From: Fodinibacter sp038258215
Lineage (GTDB): Bacteria > Actinomycetota > Actinomycetes > Actinomycetales > Dermatophilaceae
Length of the DNA: 64,000 bases
NCBI GenBank assembly: GCA_038258215.1
Contig: JBBSQC010000019.1
Location: 1 to 64,000, forward strand
Direction of reading: 5' to 3'
Shown here: positions 51,082 to 60,175 of the stretch, piece by piece
Numbering within the stretch: position 1 is the first letter of the stretch
Layout of the letters: the number at the start of each line of letters is the position of its first letter
Position numbers and translations under genes: made by a program
The notes under the pieces: generated by a model
Databases searched by the model: none
The model's input: only the letters and a program-made list of their open reading frames with translations
Told to the model about the DNA's origin: nothing

Positions 51082-51531
51082 GTGAGCGACCCCCGAGCCC
51101 TGCTGCGGTCCGACGTCGACGACCTGAGCACCGTGACGACGCGGTGGTCGGACAACGACATGTTCGGCCACCTCAACAACGCCGTCTACTACGAGCTGTT
51201 CGACTCCGCCCTCAACGCGTGGATGATGCGGGGGACCGGGATCGACGAGAACACCGCTCCGGTCGTCGGTGTCGTCGCGGAGTCGAGCTGCCGGTTCTAT
51301 GCCGAGGTGGCCTACCCCGGGGACGTCGAGGTGGGTGTGCGTGTCGAGCGGATCGGCACCCGCAGCGTGACCCTCGAGCTGGGACTGTTCGTGTCTGGTC
51401 GCGACGCGGTCACCGCCCACGGACGCTGGGCCCAGGTCTACATCGACCGCGAGACGCGGCAGCCGGTGCCGGTGCCAGACCCGGTGCGCGCGATGCTCGA
51501 AGCAGCGATCGCGAGGCGCCCAGCCGGCTGA
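51082..51531 (+). CDS. hotdog-fold acyl-CoA thioesterase (4HBT family)
   Basis: 149 residues. The family motif is TRWSDNDMFGHLNNAVYYELFDSALNAW with the catalytic Asp, followed by the beta-sheet ESSCRFYAEVAYPGDVEVGVRVERIGTRSVTLEL. It hydrolyses acyl-CoA esters; the acyl group is not defined. Leaderless -10 upstream. Confidence 0.92.
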   Translation: MSDPRALLRSDVDDLSTVTTRWSDNDMFGHLNNAVYYELFDSALNAWMMRGTGIDENTAPVVGVVAESSCRFYAEVAYPGDVEVGVRVERIGTRSVTLELGLFVSGRDAVTAHGRWAQVYIDRETRQPVPVPDPVRAMLEAAIARRPAG

Positions 51532-51558
51532 ATCGGCCGACACTCGCGCCGGACCCGG

Positions 51559-51627
51559 CCCGTCGAGGGGTCAGGACACGCCGATCCGACCGGCCGGCGC
51601 CTGCGCGCGTCGTGACCTCTCGACGGG
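51559..51627. repeat. long inverted repeat between thioesterase gene and gyrB
   Basis: Arms 51559-51573 (CCCGTCGAGGGGTCA) and 51613-51627 (TGACCTCTCGACGGG) match at 14 of 15 positions around a 39-nt loop with a CCGGCCGG centre. It is followed by degenerate GAGTGAGC repeats (51641-51660). It could terminate the thioesterase transcript or be a small mobile remnant. Confidence 0.7.
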
Positions 51628-51794
51628 GGACGTAGCGCGGAGTGAGCGAGTGAGCGAGTCACGCCGACCCCCGTATCGGCGTGAAACGGCTCCCAAACGC
51701 CCAGGGGCGTGCTGGGGGTCGAGGTCTGGTCCCAGTTGGCGGGAAATGCGCCTTCACGCGCTTCCCAGGGGCATCCGTGGCTGCCTCCTGAGGG

Positions 51795-51800
51795 TAGACT
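51795..51800 (+). promoter_or_regulatory. -10 box TAGACT of gyrB
   Basis: TAGACT lies 104 bases before gyrB, giving a leader of about 97 nt. No convincing -35 is seen. The whole 51532-51903 gap (372 bp) holds only this promoter, the inverted repeat and the leader hairpin. Confidence 0.55.
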
Positions 51801-51811
51801 GGGGAGGATTT

Positions 51812-51843
51812 CACGCCCGAGGCGTTTGTCGCCTTCGGGCGTG
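51812..51843 (+). promoter_or_regulatory. leader hairpin of gyrB mRNA
   Basis: CACGCCCGA-GGCG pairs with CGCC-T-TCGGGCGTG around a TTTGT loop: 13 base pairs with one bulged T. It would form just after the predicted transcription start and 60 nt before the gyrB start. Confidence 0.6.
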
Positions 51844-51903
51844 CGCCATGAGCACCGCCGGTCGACTCGCTCGACGGCGTGCGCTCGTCGACGAAGGAGA
51901 ACC

Positions 51904-54090
51904 GTGGCGGAGCTGCACCCTGACCAGTCACCCGACCCGACCACCGACAGCGAAGCCCCCCGCCCCCCCGATCCCGCGCCGCCGGTCGTGGCTGAGGTCG
52001 ACGCCGCGCTGGCCGATTCCGACCTCGTGGGCCCGGCTGCGATAGCAGCGCTCGCCGAGGAGACGGCATACGACGCCGGGTCGATCACGGTGCTCGAAGG
52101 CCTGGAGGCGGTCCGCAAGCGCCCCGGCATGTACATCGGCTCCACCGGGGAGCGCGGCCTGCACCACCTCGTGTGGGAGATCGTCGACAACGCGGTGGAC
52201 GAGGCCCTCGCCGGGCACGCCGACATCATCGACGTCAGCCTGATGGCGGACGGCGCGGTGCGGGTCCGCGACAACGGGCGCGGCATCCCCACCGACATCC
52301 ACCCCACCGAGGGCGTCAGCGCCGTCGAGCTCGTGCTCACCCAGCTGCACGCGGGTGGCAAGTTCGGCGGCGGCGGCTACAAGGTGTCCGGCGGTCTGCA
52401 CGGCGTGGGGTCCTCCGTGGTCAACGCGCTCTCGACCCGGCTGGACGTGTGCGTGCGCCAGCAGGGCTTCGCGCACCGCATGTCCTTCGACCACGGCGTC
52501 GCGACCGGGCCGCTGCAGCGGATGGAGGCGACCGACCGCACCGGCACGACGATCACCTTCTGGTCCAACCCGGACATCTTCGAGACCACCGTCCACGACT
52601 ACGAGACGATCCGGGCCCGTTTCCAGCAGTACGCCTTCCTCAACAAGGGCCTGACCATCAACCTCGTCGACGAGCGGGTGGCCGAGAGCACCTCCGGGGA
52701 CGTCGACCTCGACGGCGTCGACGCCGACATCGCCGAGGTCGAGGACCGCGAGGACGAGGGCCAGGGAGGCGGCGTGAAGCGCACGACCGCGCGGTCGGTG
52801 TCCTACCGCTACGACAACGGCCTGGTCGACTACGTCAACCACATCAACACGTCCAAGAAGTCCGACCCCGTGCACCCCGACGTCATCGCCATCGAGGTGG
52901 AGGACGAGGCCCGCTCGCTCTCCCTCGAGCTGGCGATGCAGTGGACCACCGCCTACAGCGAGTCGGTGCACACCTACGCCAACACGATCAACACCCACGA
53001 GGGCGGCACCCACGAGGAGGGCTTCCGCGCGGCGCTGACCAAGCTCGTCAACGACTTCGCGCGCAAGCAGAACCAGCTCAAGGACAAGGACGACAACCTC
53101 ACCGGTGACGACGTCCGCGAGGGCCTGACCGCGGTCATCTCGGTCAAGCTCGGTGAGCCGCAGTTCGAGGGCCAGACCAAGACCAAGCTCGGCAACTCCG
53201 AGGTCAAGGGCTTCGTGCAGCGCGCGATGACCGAGGGCTTCGGCGGCTGGCTCGACAGCCACCCCAACGAGGGGCGCGAGATCGTGCGCAAGGCGATCCA
53301 GGCGTCCGCGGCCCGGATGGCTGCCCGCAAGGCCCGTGAGGCCACCCGCAAGCGGGTGCTCGAGAGCGGTGGACTGCCCGGAAAGCTGCGGGACTGCCAG
53401 GCCAAGGACCCCGCCGTCTCGGAGGTCTTCATCGTCGAGGGTGACTCGGCCGGTGGCTCCGCGGTGCGCGGGCGCAACCCGCACACCCAGGCGATCCTCC
53501 CGATCCGCGGCAAGATCCTCAACGTCGAGCGGGCCCGCCTCGACAAGGCCCTCGCCAACACCGAGGTGCAGGCGTTGATCTCGGCCTTCGGCACCGGCAT
53601 CGGCGAGGACTTCACCATCGAGAAGGCGCGCTACCACAAGATCGTGCTGATGGCCGATGCCGACGTCGATGGCATGCACATCCGCACCCTGCTCCTGACG
53701 CTGCTCTTCCGCTTCATGAAGCCGCTCATCGAGGCGGGCTACGTCTACCTCGCGCAGCCACCGCTGTTCCGGCTCAAGTGGTCCAACGCGGCCCACGAGT
53801 TCGCCTTCACCGACCGCGAGCGCGACGCCCTGATCGCAGAGGGGCAGAGCAAGGGCCGCCGGCTGCCCAAGGACAACCCGATCCAGCGCTACAAGGGTCT
53901 GGGCGAGATGGACTACCAGGAGCTGTGGGAGACCACGATGAACCCCGACTCCCGGGTGCTCCTCCAGATCACCCTCGACGACGCGGCCGCCGCCGACGAG
54001 ATCTTCTCGATCCTCATGGGCGAGGACGTCGAGTCGCGCCGGTCGTTCATCCAGCGCAACGCCCGCGACGTCCGCTTCCTCGACATCTGA
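51904..54090 (+). CDS. gyrB: DNA gyrase subunit B
   Basis: 728 residues from GTG 51904 (AAGGAGA three to four bases upstream). A 45-residue Pro/Asp-rich N-terminus precedes the GHKL ATPase domain: LEGLEAVRKRPGMYIGSTGERGLHHLVWEIVDNAVDEA, then RDNGRGIPTDIHP and GGLHGVGSSVVNALS. The TOPRIM domain has the acidic EVFIVEGDSAGG and LMADADVDGMHI. The C-terminus ends RNARDVRFLDI. It works with GyrA to introduce negative supercoils. Confidence 0.97.
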   Translation: MAELHPDQSPDPTTDSEAPRPPDPAPPVVAEVDAALADSDLVGPAAIAALAEETAYDAGSITVLEGLEAVRKRPGMYIGSTGERGLHHLVWEIVDNAVDEALAGHADIIDVSLMADGAVRVRDNGRGIPTDIHPTEGVSAVELVLTQLHAGGKFGGGGYKVSGGLHGVGSSVVNALSTRLDVCVRQQGFAHRMSFDHGVATGPLQRMEATDRTGTTITFWSNPDIFETTVHDYETIRARFQQYAFLNKGLTINLVDERVAESTSGDVDLDGVDADIAEVEDREDEGQGGGVKRTTARSVSYRYDNGLVDYVNHINTSKKSDPVHPDVIAIEVEDEARSLSLELAMQWTTAYSESVHTYANTINTHEGGTHEEGFRAALTKLVNDFARKQNQLKDKDDNLTGDDVREGLTAVISVKLGEPQFEGQTKTKLGNSEVKGFVQRAMTEGFGGWLDSHPNEGREIVRKAIQASAARMAARKAREATRKRVLESGGLPGKLRDCQAKDPAVSEVFIVEGDSAGGSAVRGRNPHTQAILPIRGKILNVERARLDKALANTEVQALISAFGTGIGEDFTIEKARYHKIVLMADADVDGMHIRTLLLTLLFRFMKPLIEAGYVYLAQPPLFRLKWSNAAHEFAFTDRERDALIAEGQSKGRRLPKDNPIQRYKGLGEMDYQELWETTMNPDSRVLLQITLDDAAAADEIFSILMGEDVESRRSFIQRNARDVRFLDI

Positions 54091-54212
54091 CCCCAACTTT
54101 CCCGCCCCATGCTGCAACCTTCACCTTCGCCCCGGAACAGTTCCTGCGCGATCGTGAAGCTTCCGGTGTGAAGTCCGACCAGAAGTTCGACCAGAAGTGA
54201 CGAAGGATTCTG

Positions 54213-56828
54213 ATGACTGAGCAGCCGCCGATCGAGACCGACCGCATCGAGCCGATCGACCTCAACACCGAGATGCAGCGGTCGTACATCGAGTACGCCA
54301 TGAGCGTCATCGTCAGCCGTGCGCTGCCCGACGTGCGCGACGGCCTCAAGCCCGTGCACCGTCGGGTGCTCTACGCGATGTACGACGGCGGCTACCGCCC
54401 CGACCGCGGCTTCAACAAGTGCAGCCGGGTCGTCGGCGACGTGATGGGGCAGTACCACCCGCACGGTGACACCGCGATCTACGACGCGCTGGTGCGCCTG
54501 GTGCAGGACTGGAGCCTGCGCTACCCGCTGGTGCAGGGGCAGGGCAACTTCGGCTCGCCCGGTGACGACCCGGCCGCCGCGCCGCGCTATACCGAGTGCC
54601 GGATGGCGCCGCTGTCGATGGAGATGGTGCGCGACATCGACGAGGAGACCGTCGACTTCAAGCCCAACTACGACGGCAAGACCCTCGAGCCCGAGGTGCT
54701 GCCCAGCCGCTTCCCCAACCTGCTCGTCAACGGCAGCGCCGGCATCGCGGTCGGCATGGCCACCCAGATCCCGCCGCACAACCTGCGCGAGGTCTCCGCG
54801 GCCGCCCAGTGGGTGCTGGCCCACCCCAAGGCCACCCGCGAGGAGATGCTCCAGGCGGTGATGCGCGAGATCAAGGGCCCGGACTTCCCCACCGGCGCGC
54901 TGATCATGGGGACCAAGGGCATCGACGACGCCTACCGCACCGGCCGCGGCTCGGTCATCATGCGCGCGGTGGTCGAGGTCGAGGAGATCCAGGGCCGGCA
55001 GTGCCTCGTGGTCACCGAGCTGCCCTACCAGGTCAACCCCGACAGCCTGGCCCAGAAGATCGCCGAGCACGTCAAGGACGGCCGGCTGCACGGCATCGCC
55101 GACATCCGCGACGAGACCTCGGGCCGCACCGGTCAGCGCCTGGTCATCGTGCTGAAGCGGGATGCCGTGGCCAAGGTGGTGCTGAACAACCTCTTCAAGC
55201 ACACCCAGCTGCAGACCAACTTCGGCGCCAACATGCTCGCGCTCGTCGACGGGGTGCCGCGCACCCTGCCGGTCGACGCCTTCATCCGGCACTGGGTGGA
55301 CCACCAGATCGACGTGATCCAGCGGCGCACGGCATACCGGCTCCGCAAGGCCGAGGAGCGCATCCACATCCTGCGCGGCCTGCTCAAGGCGCTGGACTCC
55401 CTCGACGAGGTCATCGCGCTGATCCGGCGCTCGCCCGACGTCGAGGCGGCGCGCACCGGGCTGATGGCGCTGCTCGAGATCGACGAGGTGCAGTCGCAGG
55501 CGATCCTCGACATGCAGCTGAGGCGGCTCGCGGCCCTGGAGCGCCAGAAGATCATCGACGACCACGACGAGCTGGCCGCGAAGATCGAGGACCTCTCCGA
55601 CATCCTCGCCAAGCCCGAGCGCCAGCGCGACATCGTCGCCACCGAGCTCGAGGAGCTCGTCACCCGCTACGGCGACGAGCGGCGCACGACGATCATGCCC
55701 TTCGACGGGGACATGTCGATGGAGGACCTGATCCCCGAGGAGGACGTGGTCGTCACGATCACCCGGGGCGGCTACGCCAAGCGCACGCGCGTCGACGCCT
55801 ACCGCAGCCAGCGTCGCGGCGGCAAGGGTGTCCGCGGTGCGGCGCTGCGCGGCGAGGACATGGTCGACCACTTCTTCACGACGACCTCGCACCACTGGCT
55901 GCTGTTCTTCACCAACCTGGGGCGGGTCTACCGGGCCAAGGCCTACGAGCTGCCGGATGCCGGTCGCGACTCCAAGGGTCAGCACGTCGCCAACGTCATG
56001 GCCTTCCAGCCCGGCGAGAAGATCGCCCAGGTGCTGGCGGTGCGGCACTACGAGAGCGGTGCCTACCTCGTGCTCGCCACCAAGGCGGGGCTGGTGAAGA
56101 AGACCCGGCTCGGGGAGTACGACAGCCCCCGCAGCGGCGGGCTCATCGCGGTCAACCTGCGCGGCGACGACGAGCTGGTCGGCGCCGGGCTGGCCGAGGC
56201 CACCGACGACCTGCTGCTCGTCTCGCGCAAGGGGCAGTCGGTGCGCTTCCACGCCGACGACGCCACGCTGCGCCCGATGGGCCGCGCGACGTCCGGGGTC
56301 ACCGGAATGAAGTTCCGCAGCGACGACTCGCTGCTCGCGATGTCGGTCGTGGCCGAGGGCACCGACCCCGACGTGTTCGTGGTGTTCGAGTCGGGGCTGG
56401 CCAAGCGCTCCAAGGTCTCGGAGTGGAACGTCAAAGGCCGGGCGATCCTCGGGGTCGCCGTCGCGAAGCTGTCCGACAAGGGCGGCGACCTCGTCGGGGC
56501 GCTCACCGTCGACGAGGACGACGAGGTGCTCGTGATCTTCGAGAAGGGGAACATCGTGCGCTCGCGGGTCGATGAGGTGCGGCTCACCGGGCGCAACACG
56601 ATGGGAGTGCAGTTCGCCAAGCCGGGCCGCAACGACACCATCGTGGCGGTGGCCAGGAACCCCGAGCGCGAGGTCGAGGAGGCGCTCGAAGCGGCCGAGG
56701 ACGCGATCGACGCCGAGGGTTCTCCCGGCGCCGAGGATGCCGACGCGGCCGGGCTTGGTGTCGCAGACCTCACCTCTGATGCCGTACCGTCGGAGGTCGA
56801 GGACGACAGCACAGGAGGTGCTGAGTGA
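54213..56828 (+). CDS. gyrA: DNA gyrase subunit A
   Basis: 871 residues from ATG 54213 (GAAGGA five bases upstream). The breakage-reunion domain opens with MQRSYIEYAMSVIVSRALPDVRDGLKPVHRRVLYAM; the active-site Tyr is in APRYTECRM. The quinolone-determining segment is HPHGDTAIYDALVRL, with Thr where E. coli has Ser83. The C-terminal beta-pinwheel includes the GyrA-box SQRRGGKG. An acidic tail follows. The 122-bp gap to gyrB contains nothing recognisable. Confidence 0.97.
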   Translation: MTEQPPIETDRIEPIDLNTEMQRSYIEYAMSVIVSRALPDVRDGLKPVHRRVLYAMYDGGYRPDRGFNKCSRVVGDVMGQYHPHGDTAIYDALVRLVQDWSLRYPLVQGQGNFGSPGDDPAAAPRYTECRMAPLSMEMVRDIDEETVDFKPNYDGKTLEPEVLPSRFPNLLVNGSAGIAVGMATQIPPHNLREVSAAAQWVLAHPKATREEMLQAVMREIKGPDFPTGALIMGTKGIDDAYRTGRGSVIMRAVVEVEEIQGRQCLVVTELPYQVNPDSLAQKIAEHVKDGRLHGIADIRDETSGRTGQRLVIVLKRDAVAKVVLNNLFKHTQLQTNFGANMLALVDGVPRTLPVDAFIRHWVDHQIDVIQRRTAYRLRKAEERIHILRGLLKALDSLDEVIALIRRSPDVEAARTGLMALLEIDEVQSQAILDMQLRRLAALERQKIIDDHDELAAKIEDLSDILAKPERQRDIVATELEELVTRYGDERRTTIMPFDGDMSMEDLIPEEDVVVTITRGGYAKRTRVDAYRSQRRGGKGVRGAALRGEDMVDHFFTTTSHHWLLFFTNLGRVYRAKAYELPDAGRDSKGQHVANVMAFQPGEKIAQVLAVRHYESGAYLVLATKAGLVKKTRLGEYDSPRSGGLIAVNLRGDDELVGAGLAEATDDLLLVSRKGQSVRFHADDATLRPMGRATSGVTGMKFRSDDSLLAMSVVAEGTDPDVFVVFESGLAKRSKVSEWNVKGRAILGVAVAKLSDKGGDLVGALTVDEDDEVLVIFEKGNIVRSRVDEVRLTGRNTMGVQFAKPGRNDTIVAVARNPEREVEEALEAAEDAIDAEGSPGAEDADAAGLGVADLTSDAVPSEVEDDSTGGAE

Positions 56829-57622
56829 GCACGGCTGGCAACGGGGAGCGCCCCAGCGGGTCTGCCGTACCCGCATCCCCCACCCCGCGGGGGAGCACGT
56901 CCGGCGGGTCTGATGGGTCCGGGAGCTCCGGCGGCATGAGTGATGCAGGGTCATCCCGCCGGACTGAGCGGCCGGTCGACGGCAGCCCGTTGCGCAACGT
57001 CTCGGCGGTGCGCGCCACCGGGCGTTCCGAGTCGCCGTCGACCGCGTCGGGTGCGACCACGACTCCGGTGCCGGTGACGCGCCCGGCATCCGGGGGTCAG
57101 GCGCCGGGTCCTTCCACCACCTCCGCTGGCGCGCAGAACGGCCGGGTGGCCCAGCCGACTCGCCCGGTCGAGCAGCAGCAGGCGCCGGCTCGGGTCGTCA
57201 GCCCCAGCCCCGCGGCGTCCGCGGCAGCACAAGCGCAGGCACAGGCGCGCCCGGCATCCTCGCGTCGGGTGAGGCTCACCGTCTCGCGGGTCGACCCGTG
57301 GTCGGCGATGAAGATCTCGTTCCTGCTGTCGGTGGCGCTCGGCATCGCCGGGGTGGTCATGGTGTCGGTGCTGTGGACGATCCTCAACGGCATGGGGGTC
57401 TTCGACCAGGTCAACGGCGTGGTCGGCCAGATCATCCAGGACGGCAACTCGCGCTTCGACATCCTCGACTTCGTCGGTTTCCGCCGGGTCGTGTCGCTGT
57501 CCATCGTCATCGGCGTCATCGACGTCATCCTCGTGACGGCGATCGCCACCCTCGGGGCGTTCCTCTACAACGTCTCGAGTGCGCTCGTCGGCGGGCTCCA
57601 GGTCACCCTCACCGACGACTGA
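56825..57622 (+). CDS. DUF3566 membrane protein
   Basis: 265 residues. About 145 disordered Ser/Pro/Gln residues come first. The DUF3566 domain follows: VRLTVSRVDPWSAMKISFLLSVALGIAGVVMVSVLW, then DILDFVGFRRVVSLSIVIGVIDVILVTAIATLGAFLYN, giving two membrane helices. This is the conserved gene following gyrA in actinobacteria (Rv0007 position); its role is not established. The GTG overlaps the gyrA stop. Confidence 0.92.
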   Translation: MSTAGNGERPSGSAVPASPTPRGSTSGGSDGSGSSGGMSDAGSSRRTERPVDGSPLRNVSAVRATGRSESPSTASGATTTPVPVTRPASGGQAPGPSTTSAGAQNGRVAQPTRPVEQQQAPARVVSPSPAASAAAQAQAQARPASSRRVRLTVSRVDPWSAMKISFLLSVALGIAGVVMVSVLWTILNGMGVFDQVNGVVGQIIQDGNSRFDILDFVGFRRVVSLSIVIGVIDVILVTAIATLGAFLYNVSSALVGGLQVTLTDD

Positions 57623-57651
57623 CCCGGGGGCGTCACCGGCGCCGGCCCGTT

Positions 57652-57681
57652 TTGAGTGCGGGCGCTGCGGTGGGGTAACCT
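57652..57681 (+). promoter_or_regulatory. promoter of tRNA-Ile
   Basis: TTGAGT (57652-57657) and TAACCT (57676-57681) with 18-base spacing, 48 bases before the tRNA. Confidence 0.65.
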
Positions 57682-57728
57682 CGTGCACCGTGCCACCCTC
57701 TCGTGGGCGGTGCGAACGATCCGGTGAC

Positions 57729-57805
57729 GGGCCTATAGCTCAGACGGTTAGAGCGCTTCCCTGATAAGGAAGAGGCCACAGGTTCAAGTCCTGTTAGGCC
57801 CACCA
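57729..57805 (+). tRNA. tRNA-Ile (GAT anticodon)
   Basis: 77 nt. Acceptor stem GGGCCTA/TAGGCCC, discriminator A and encoded CCA. Anticodon GAT at 57763-57765 in a CTTCC/GGAAG stem. Adjacent to the gyrase genes, as in many actinobacteria. Confidence 0.97.
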
Positions 57806-57836
57806 TCCGATCCCTCTCCCCCAGGTGGTGACCCCC

Positions 57837-57959
57837 GTGAAGAAGTTCCTCCTCGTCGTCGCGACGGCCGTCGGTGCAGTGGCACTGCAGCGTCAGATCA
57901 AGTCCAAGCAGGCCGAGACCCGGCTCTGGGCCGAGGCCACGGACACCCCGAAGGACTAA
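57837..57959 (+). CDS. DLW-39-family small protein
   Basis: 40 residues, GTG start (AGGTGGTG upstream). Opens MKKFLLVVATAVGAVALQRQ and continues IKSKQAETRLWAEATDTPKD, matching the DLW-39 family encoded between the gyrA-linked tRNAs in actinobacteria; the family's DLW triplet reads RLW here. One N-terminal hydrophobic helix suggests membrane association. Function unknown. Confidence 0.85.
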   Translation: MKKFLLVVATAVGAVALQRQIKSKQAETRLWAEATDTPKD

Positions 57960-58008
57960 GACTCGGTATGCCGTGGGCCCGCCCTGCTGCGGGTGGGCTC
58001 GGCACCGA

Positions 58009-58081
58009 GGGGCCATGGCGCAATTGGTAGCGCACCTGCTTTGCAAGCAGGGGGTTAGGGGTTCGAGTCCCCTTGGCTCCA
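58009..58081 (+). tRNA. tRNA-Ala (TGC anticodon)
   Basis: 73 nt. Acceptor GGGGCCA/TGGCTCC, discriminator A; the 3' CCA is not encoded (next bases CCG). Anticodon TGC at 58042-58044. Foreign-looking DNA begins directly after it, so its 3' end may be an integration site. Confidence 0.96.
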
Positions 58082-58093
58082 CCGCAGGTCAGA

Positions 58094-58121
58094 GGCCCTT
58101 TCCCGTCGTTGGGGGAGGGCC
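58094..58121 (+). terminator. hairpin after tRNA-Ala
   Basis: GGCCCTTTCCC pairs with GGGGGAGGGCC through G-T wobbles around a short loop, then ACTTTC. It probably ends the tRNA transcript. Confidence 0.6.
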
Positions 58122-58195
58122 ACTTTCGCACCGATACCCCAGGGAAGTACTGCAGTCGAGGACCCTGGTGTGCCAGAGGTCCGGCCCAAGCCCCG

Positions 58196-58735
58196 TCATG
58201 ACTTCAGCCAACCGTCCAAGTCGGCGCTTCGACGCCCGCATGGAGGCCAGCCCCGCGGGATCGCGGCCAATGCCTGACAGTCCCTCCAGACATCATCGGC
58301 CGTCAGGTGACCTGCCCTGTGAGCCAGTTTCAGGACGCGCCAGGTGTCGATGACCCGGATGCCATCCTTCTCGGCCGCTGCCTTCGCTGAGCGGTCGTCG
58401 GTGACGAAGAGGGCGGTGATCTGACGTTTCGTCACGATAGCTATGGTTTCGGCTTCCCCAAGGTGCTTGTAAGGATCGTCCCCCGGGATGGCCATTGCCT
58501 GCCGAATCAACTGAGCGTCAATGTGTTCAGCTCTGTCCGGGTAGAGCGCGCTGCCGAACACGCCAGGGGCGTTGCGCAAGTCCGCTAGTCCGGGCAATCT
58601 CGCTGACTTTGCGCACTCGCTGCGGACAGTCGCGCACCACTGCCGGTTGGGGAAGAGGGTGCCGAGGAGTGCAACTCGGTTGATATGGGCGAAGTTCACG
58701 AGGACTGTGTTGTCCGGGAACATGACGACTGTCAC
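58196..58735 (-). CDS. PIN-like nuclease-fold protein, partner of the ImmA/IrrE gene
   Basis: 179 residues. Acidic, PIN-like pattern: MFPDNTVLVNFAHINR at the start, HLGEAETIAIVTKRQITALFVTDDRSAKAAAE in the middle and GIRVIDTWRVLKLAH at the end, as in DUF3368-type PIN proteins. Its GTG start overlaps the stop of the HTH/IrrE gene (58732-58735). Function as the effector of a two-gene toxin-antitoxin-like or defence unit is inferred. Confidence 0.78.
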   Translation of the reverse strand: MTVVMFPDNTVLVNFAHINRVALLGTLFPNRQWCATVRSECAKSARLPGLADLRNAPGVFGSALYPDRAEHIDAQLIRQAMAIPGDDPYKHLGEAETIAIVTKRQITALFVTDDRSAKAAAEKDGIRVIDTWRVLKLAHRAGHLTADDVWRDCQALAAIPRGWPPCGRRSADLDGWLKS

Positions 58736-59871
58736 GACAGGGCCCTGATACCCAGTTCCTCTATCAGGTCGTCGGTGCTTGGCTCAGGGTCGGGCCCTTC
58801 GAGCGAGTCGTCTTCGATGGGGAGCCCCAGCAGCCATGAAAGGGTTCCGGTGTTTAGGTTTCCTTCGGTGACGCCGCGCACGAGGGCGCTCGCCAAGGCT
58901 TCGGGGATGCGCCGTTCGGCTGCCTGCTGGATGCGGGTTGAGATGGGGTCGAACTCAACGAGCGAGGTGTTCGGCAGAGGCTCATGGGGGATCGCGGATT
59001 GGTTGCGCCGAAGCAGTGACAGCGTCTTACTCTGCGGGTTGTCGGCGAGCGAGCCAGGCATTGGCAGCCCGAGCGAACTGAGGCGGATCTTCAGGCTTTC
59101 GGTGGACACCCCGGCGTGCCAGAGGAAGGAAGCGACCTCCTCCTCCGTCTGCTCGGCCCATGGGATCCGCCGGACTACGGATTCGGGAAGCAGCAGCTGT
59201 GCGGCGAAGGCGTTGGCTACGCGCTCGTGCTCACCGCCGGCACCCTCCACGCACTCCGGGTGCCCTAGTGCGAGGTGGGCGAGCTCGTGGGCAAGGGAGA
59301 AGTTGGACCTGAACCAATAAGTTTGGGCCGCCAGGAGGACCACAGGGCGCCCGTTGATTATGAACGAGTAGTCCGTAGACAGGCCGGGGATACGAACGAC
59401 ATCCACACCGAGGCACTGCTCAACCCAATCAGCGAACGCACGAACGAAGCCCTCATCAAGCAAGCTACGAATGGCTTCTGGGGTGTTTGGCAGTTCAACC
59501 CGGCGCTGGTCAAGCCACGGCTGGGCCTGCCGGTACGCCAGATGGACGCCTCCAAGGATCTCCGCGTCCCCTGAGCGTCCGGCCACGTCGTACTCGCGAC
59601 TTTGGTGGTCGTAGGTGTGGCGGGCAACGAACCTGGCGGCGAGCGGGTCGGGCTCGCCGGTGATGAGCCAATGGATGTCGGTGCGAAGGAAGTCAGCAAT
59701 CCGGGCGAGTTCAATGGAAGAGAATCCGCGCTCACCCCTGAGCGCGCGCGACATCGCATCGGCCGTCATCTCGGCGTGCTCGGCCACGGCGACCTGCGTC
59801 GGTACGGGCGTGATGCGCTGCATCGCCTCCCGGACCCGGACCCCAATCTCGCCGCCGCTCATGGCACACAT
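58732..59871 (-). CDS. XRE-type HTH plus ImmA/IrrE metallopeptidase
   Basis: 379 residues from ATG 59871 (GAGAGG four bases upstream). N-terminal HTH near 25-70 (TQVAVAEHAEMTADAMSRALRGERGFSSIELARIADFL). The ImmA/IrrE zinc motif is SLAHELAHLALGHPE with HELAH at 195-199, and a distal Glu is in EHERVANAFAAQLLLP. Proteins of this type (COG2856) relieve repression by cleaving a regulator, or act as antitoxins. It is coupled by a four-base overlap to the PIN-like gene. Confidence 0.88.
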   Translation of the reverse strand: MCAMSGGEIGVRVREAMQRITPVPTQVAVAEHAEMTADAMSRALRGERGFSSIELARIADFLRTDIHWLITGEPDPLAARFVARHTYDHQSREYDVAGRSGDAEILGGVHLAYRQAQPWLDQRRVELPNTPEAIRSLLDEGFVRAFADWVEQCLGVDVVRIPGLSTDYSFIINGRPVVLLAAQTYWFRSNFSLAHELAHLALGHPECVEGAGGEHERVANAFAAQLLLPESVVRRIPWAEQTEEEVASFLWHAGVSTESLKIRLSSLGLPMPGSLADNPQSKTLSLLRRNQSAIPHEPLPNTSLVEFDPISTRIQQAAERRIPEALASALVRGVTEGNLNTGTLSWLLGLPIEDDSLEGPDPEPSTDDLIEELGIRALS

Positions 59872-60175
59872 GGTACCTCTCCGGAGGGGCTGATCTTGGG
59901 ATTTTCCCAACTTTGTGAGCATGTAGAAGCTGCAGGCCCACAACCCAGCAGGTCAGCGCTGTTGTCTGTAACGCTTGGAGAAGCAGGAGAATCGGCGAAC
60001 TCGTCAAACCGCCGCAGTCTTGTCAAGGACTTCGGAGCCACCGGCCAAGTTGCTCCTCCGTGGCCGAGCCACCTCAGTCGCGGCAGTACGTGCCCGGCAT
60101 CGCCGCGACGTCCAATCTGGCTCCCGTCGGCACTTGCCAGAAGGGACCAAGGTCACCACCACAACACGCTACGGC
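59872..60175. other. intergenic stretch without a recognised gene
   Basis: 304 bp between the IrrE gene start and the nuclease gene stop. It is less GC-rich than the chromosome backbone. I see the ribosome site of the IrrE gene and nothing else convincing. Confidence 0.6.

Noticed and set aside
51641..51660. GAGTGAGCGAGTGAGC as a CRISPR-like or iteron array
   Set aside because: Only two or three short degenerate units with no spacers.
53913..57089. Very long minus-strand frame opposite gyrA
   Set aside because: Shadow of gyrA; no ribosome site, no domain.
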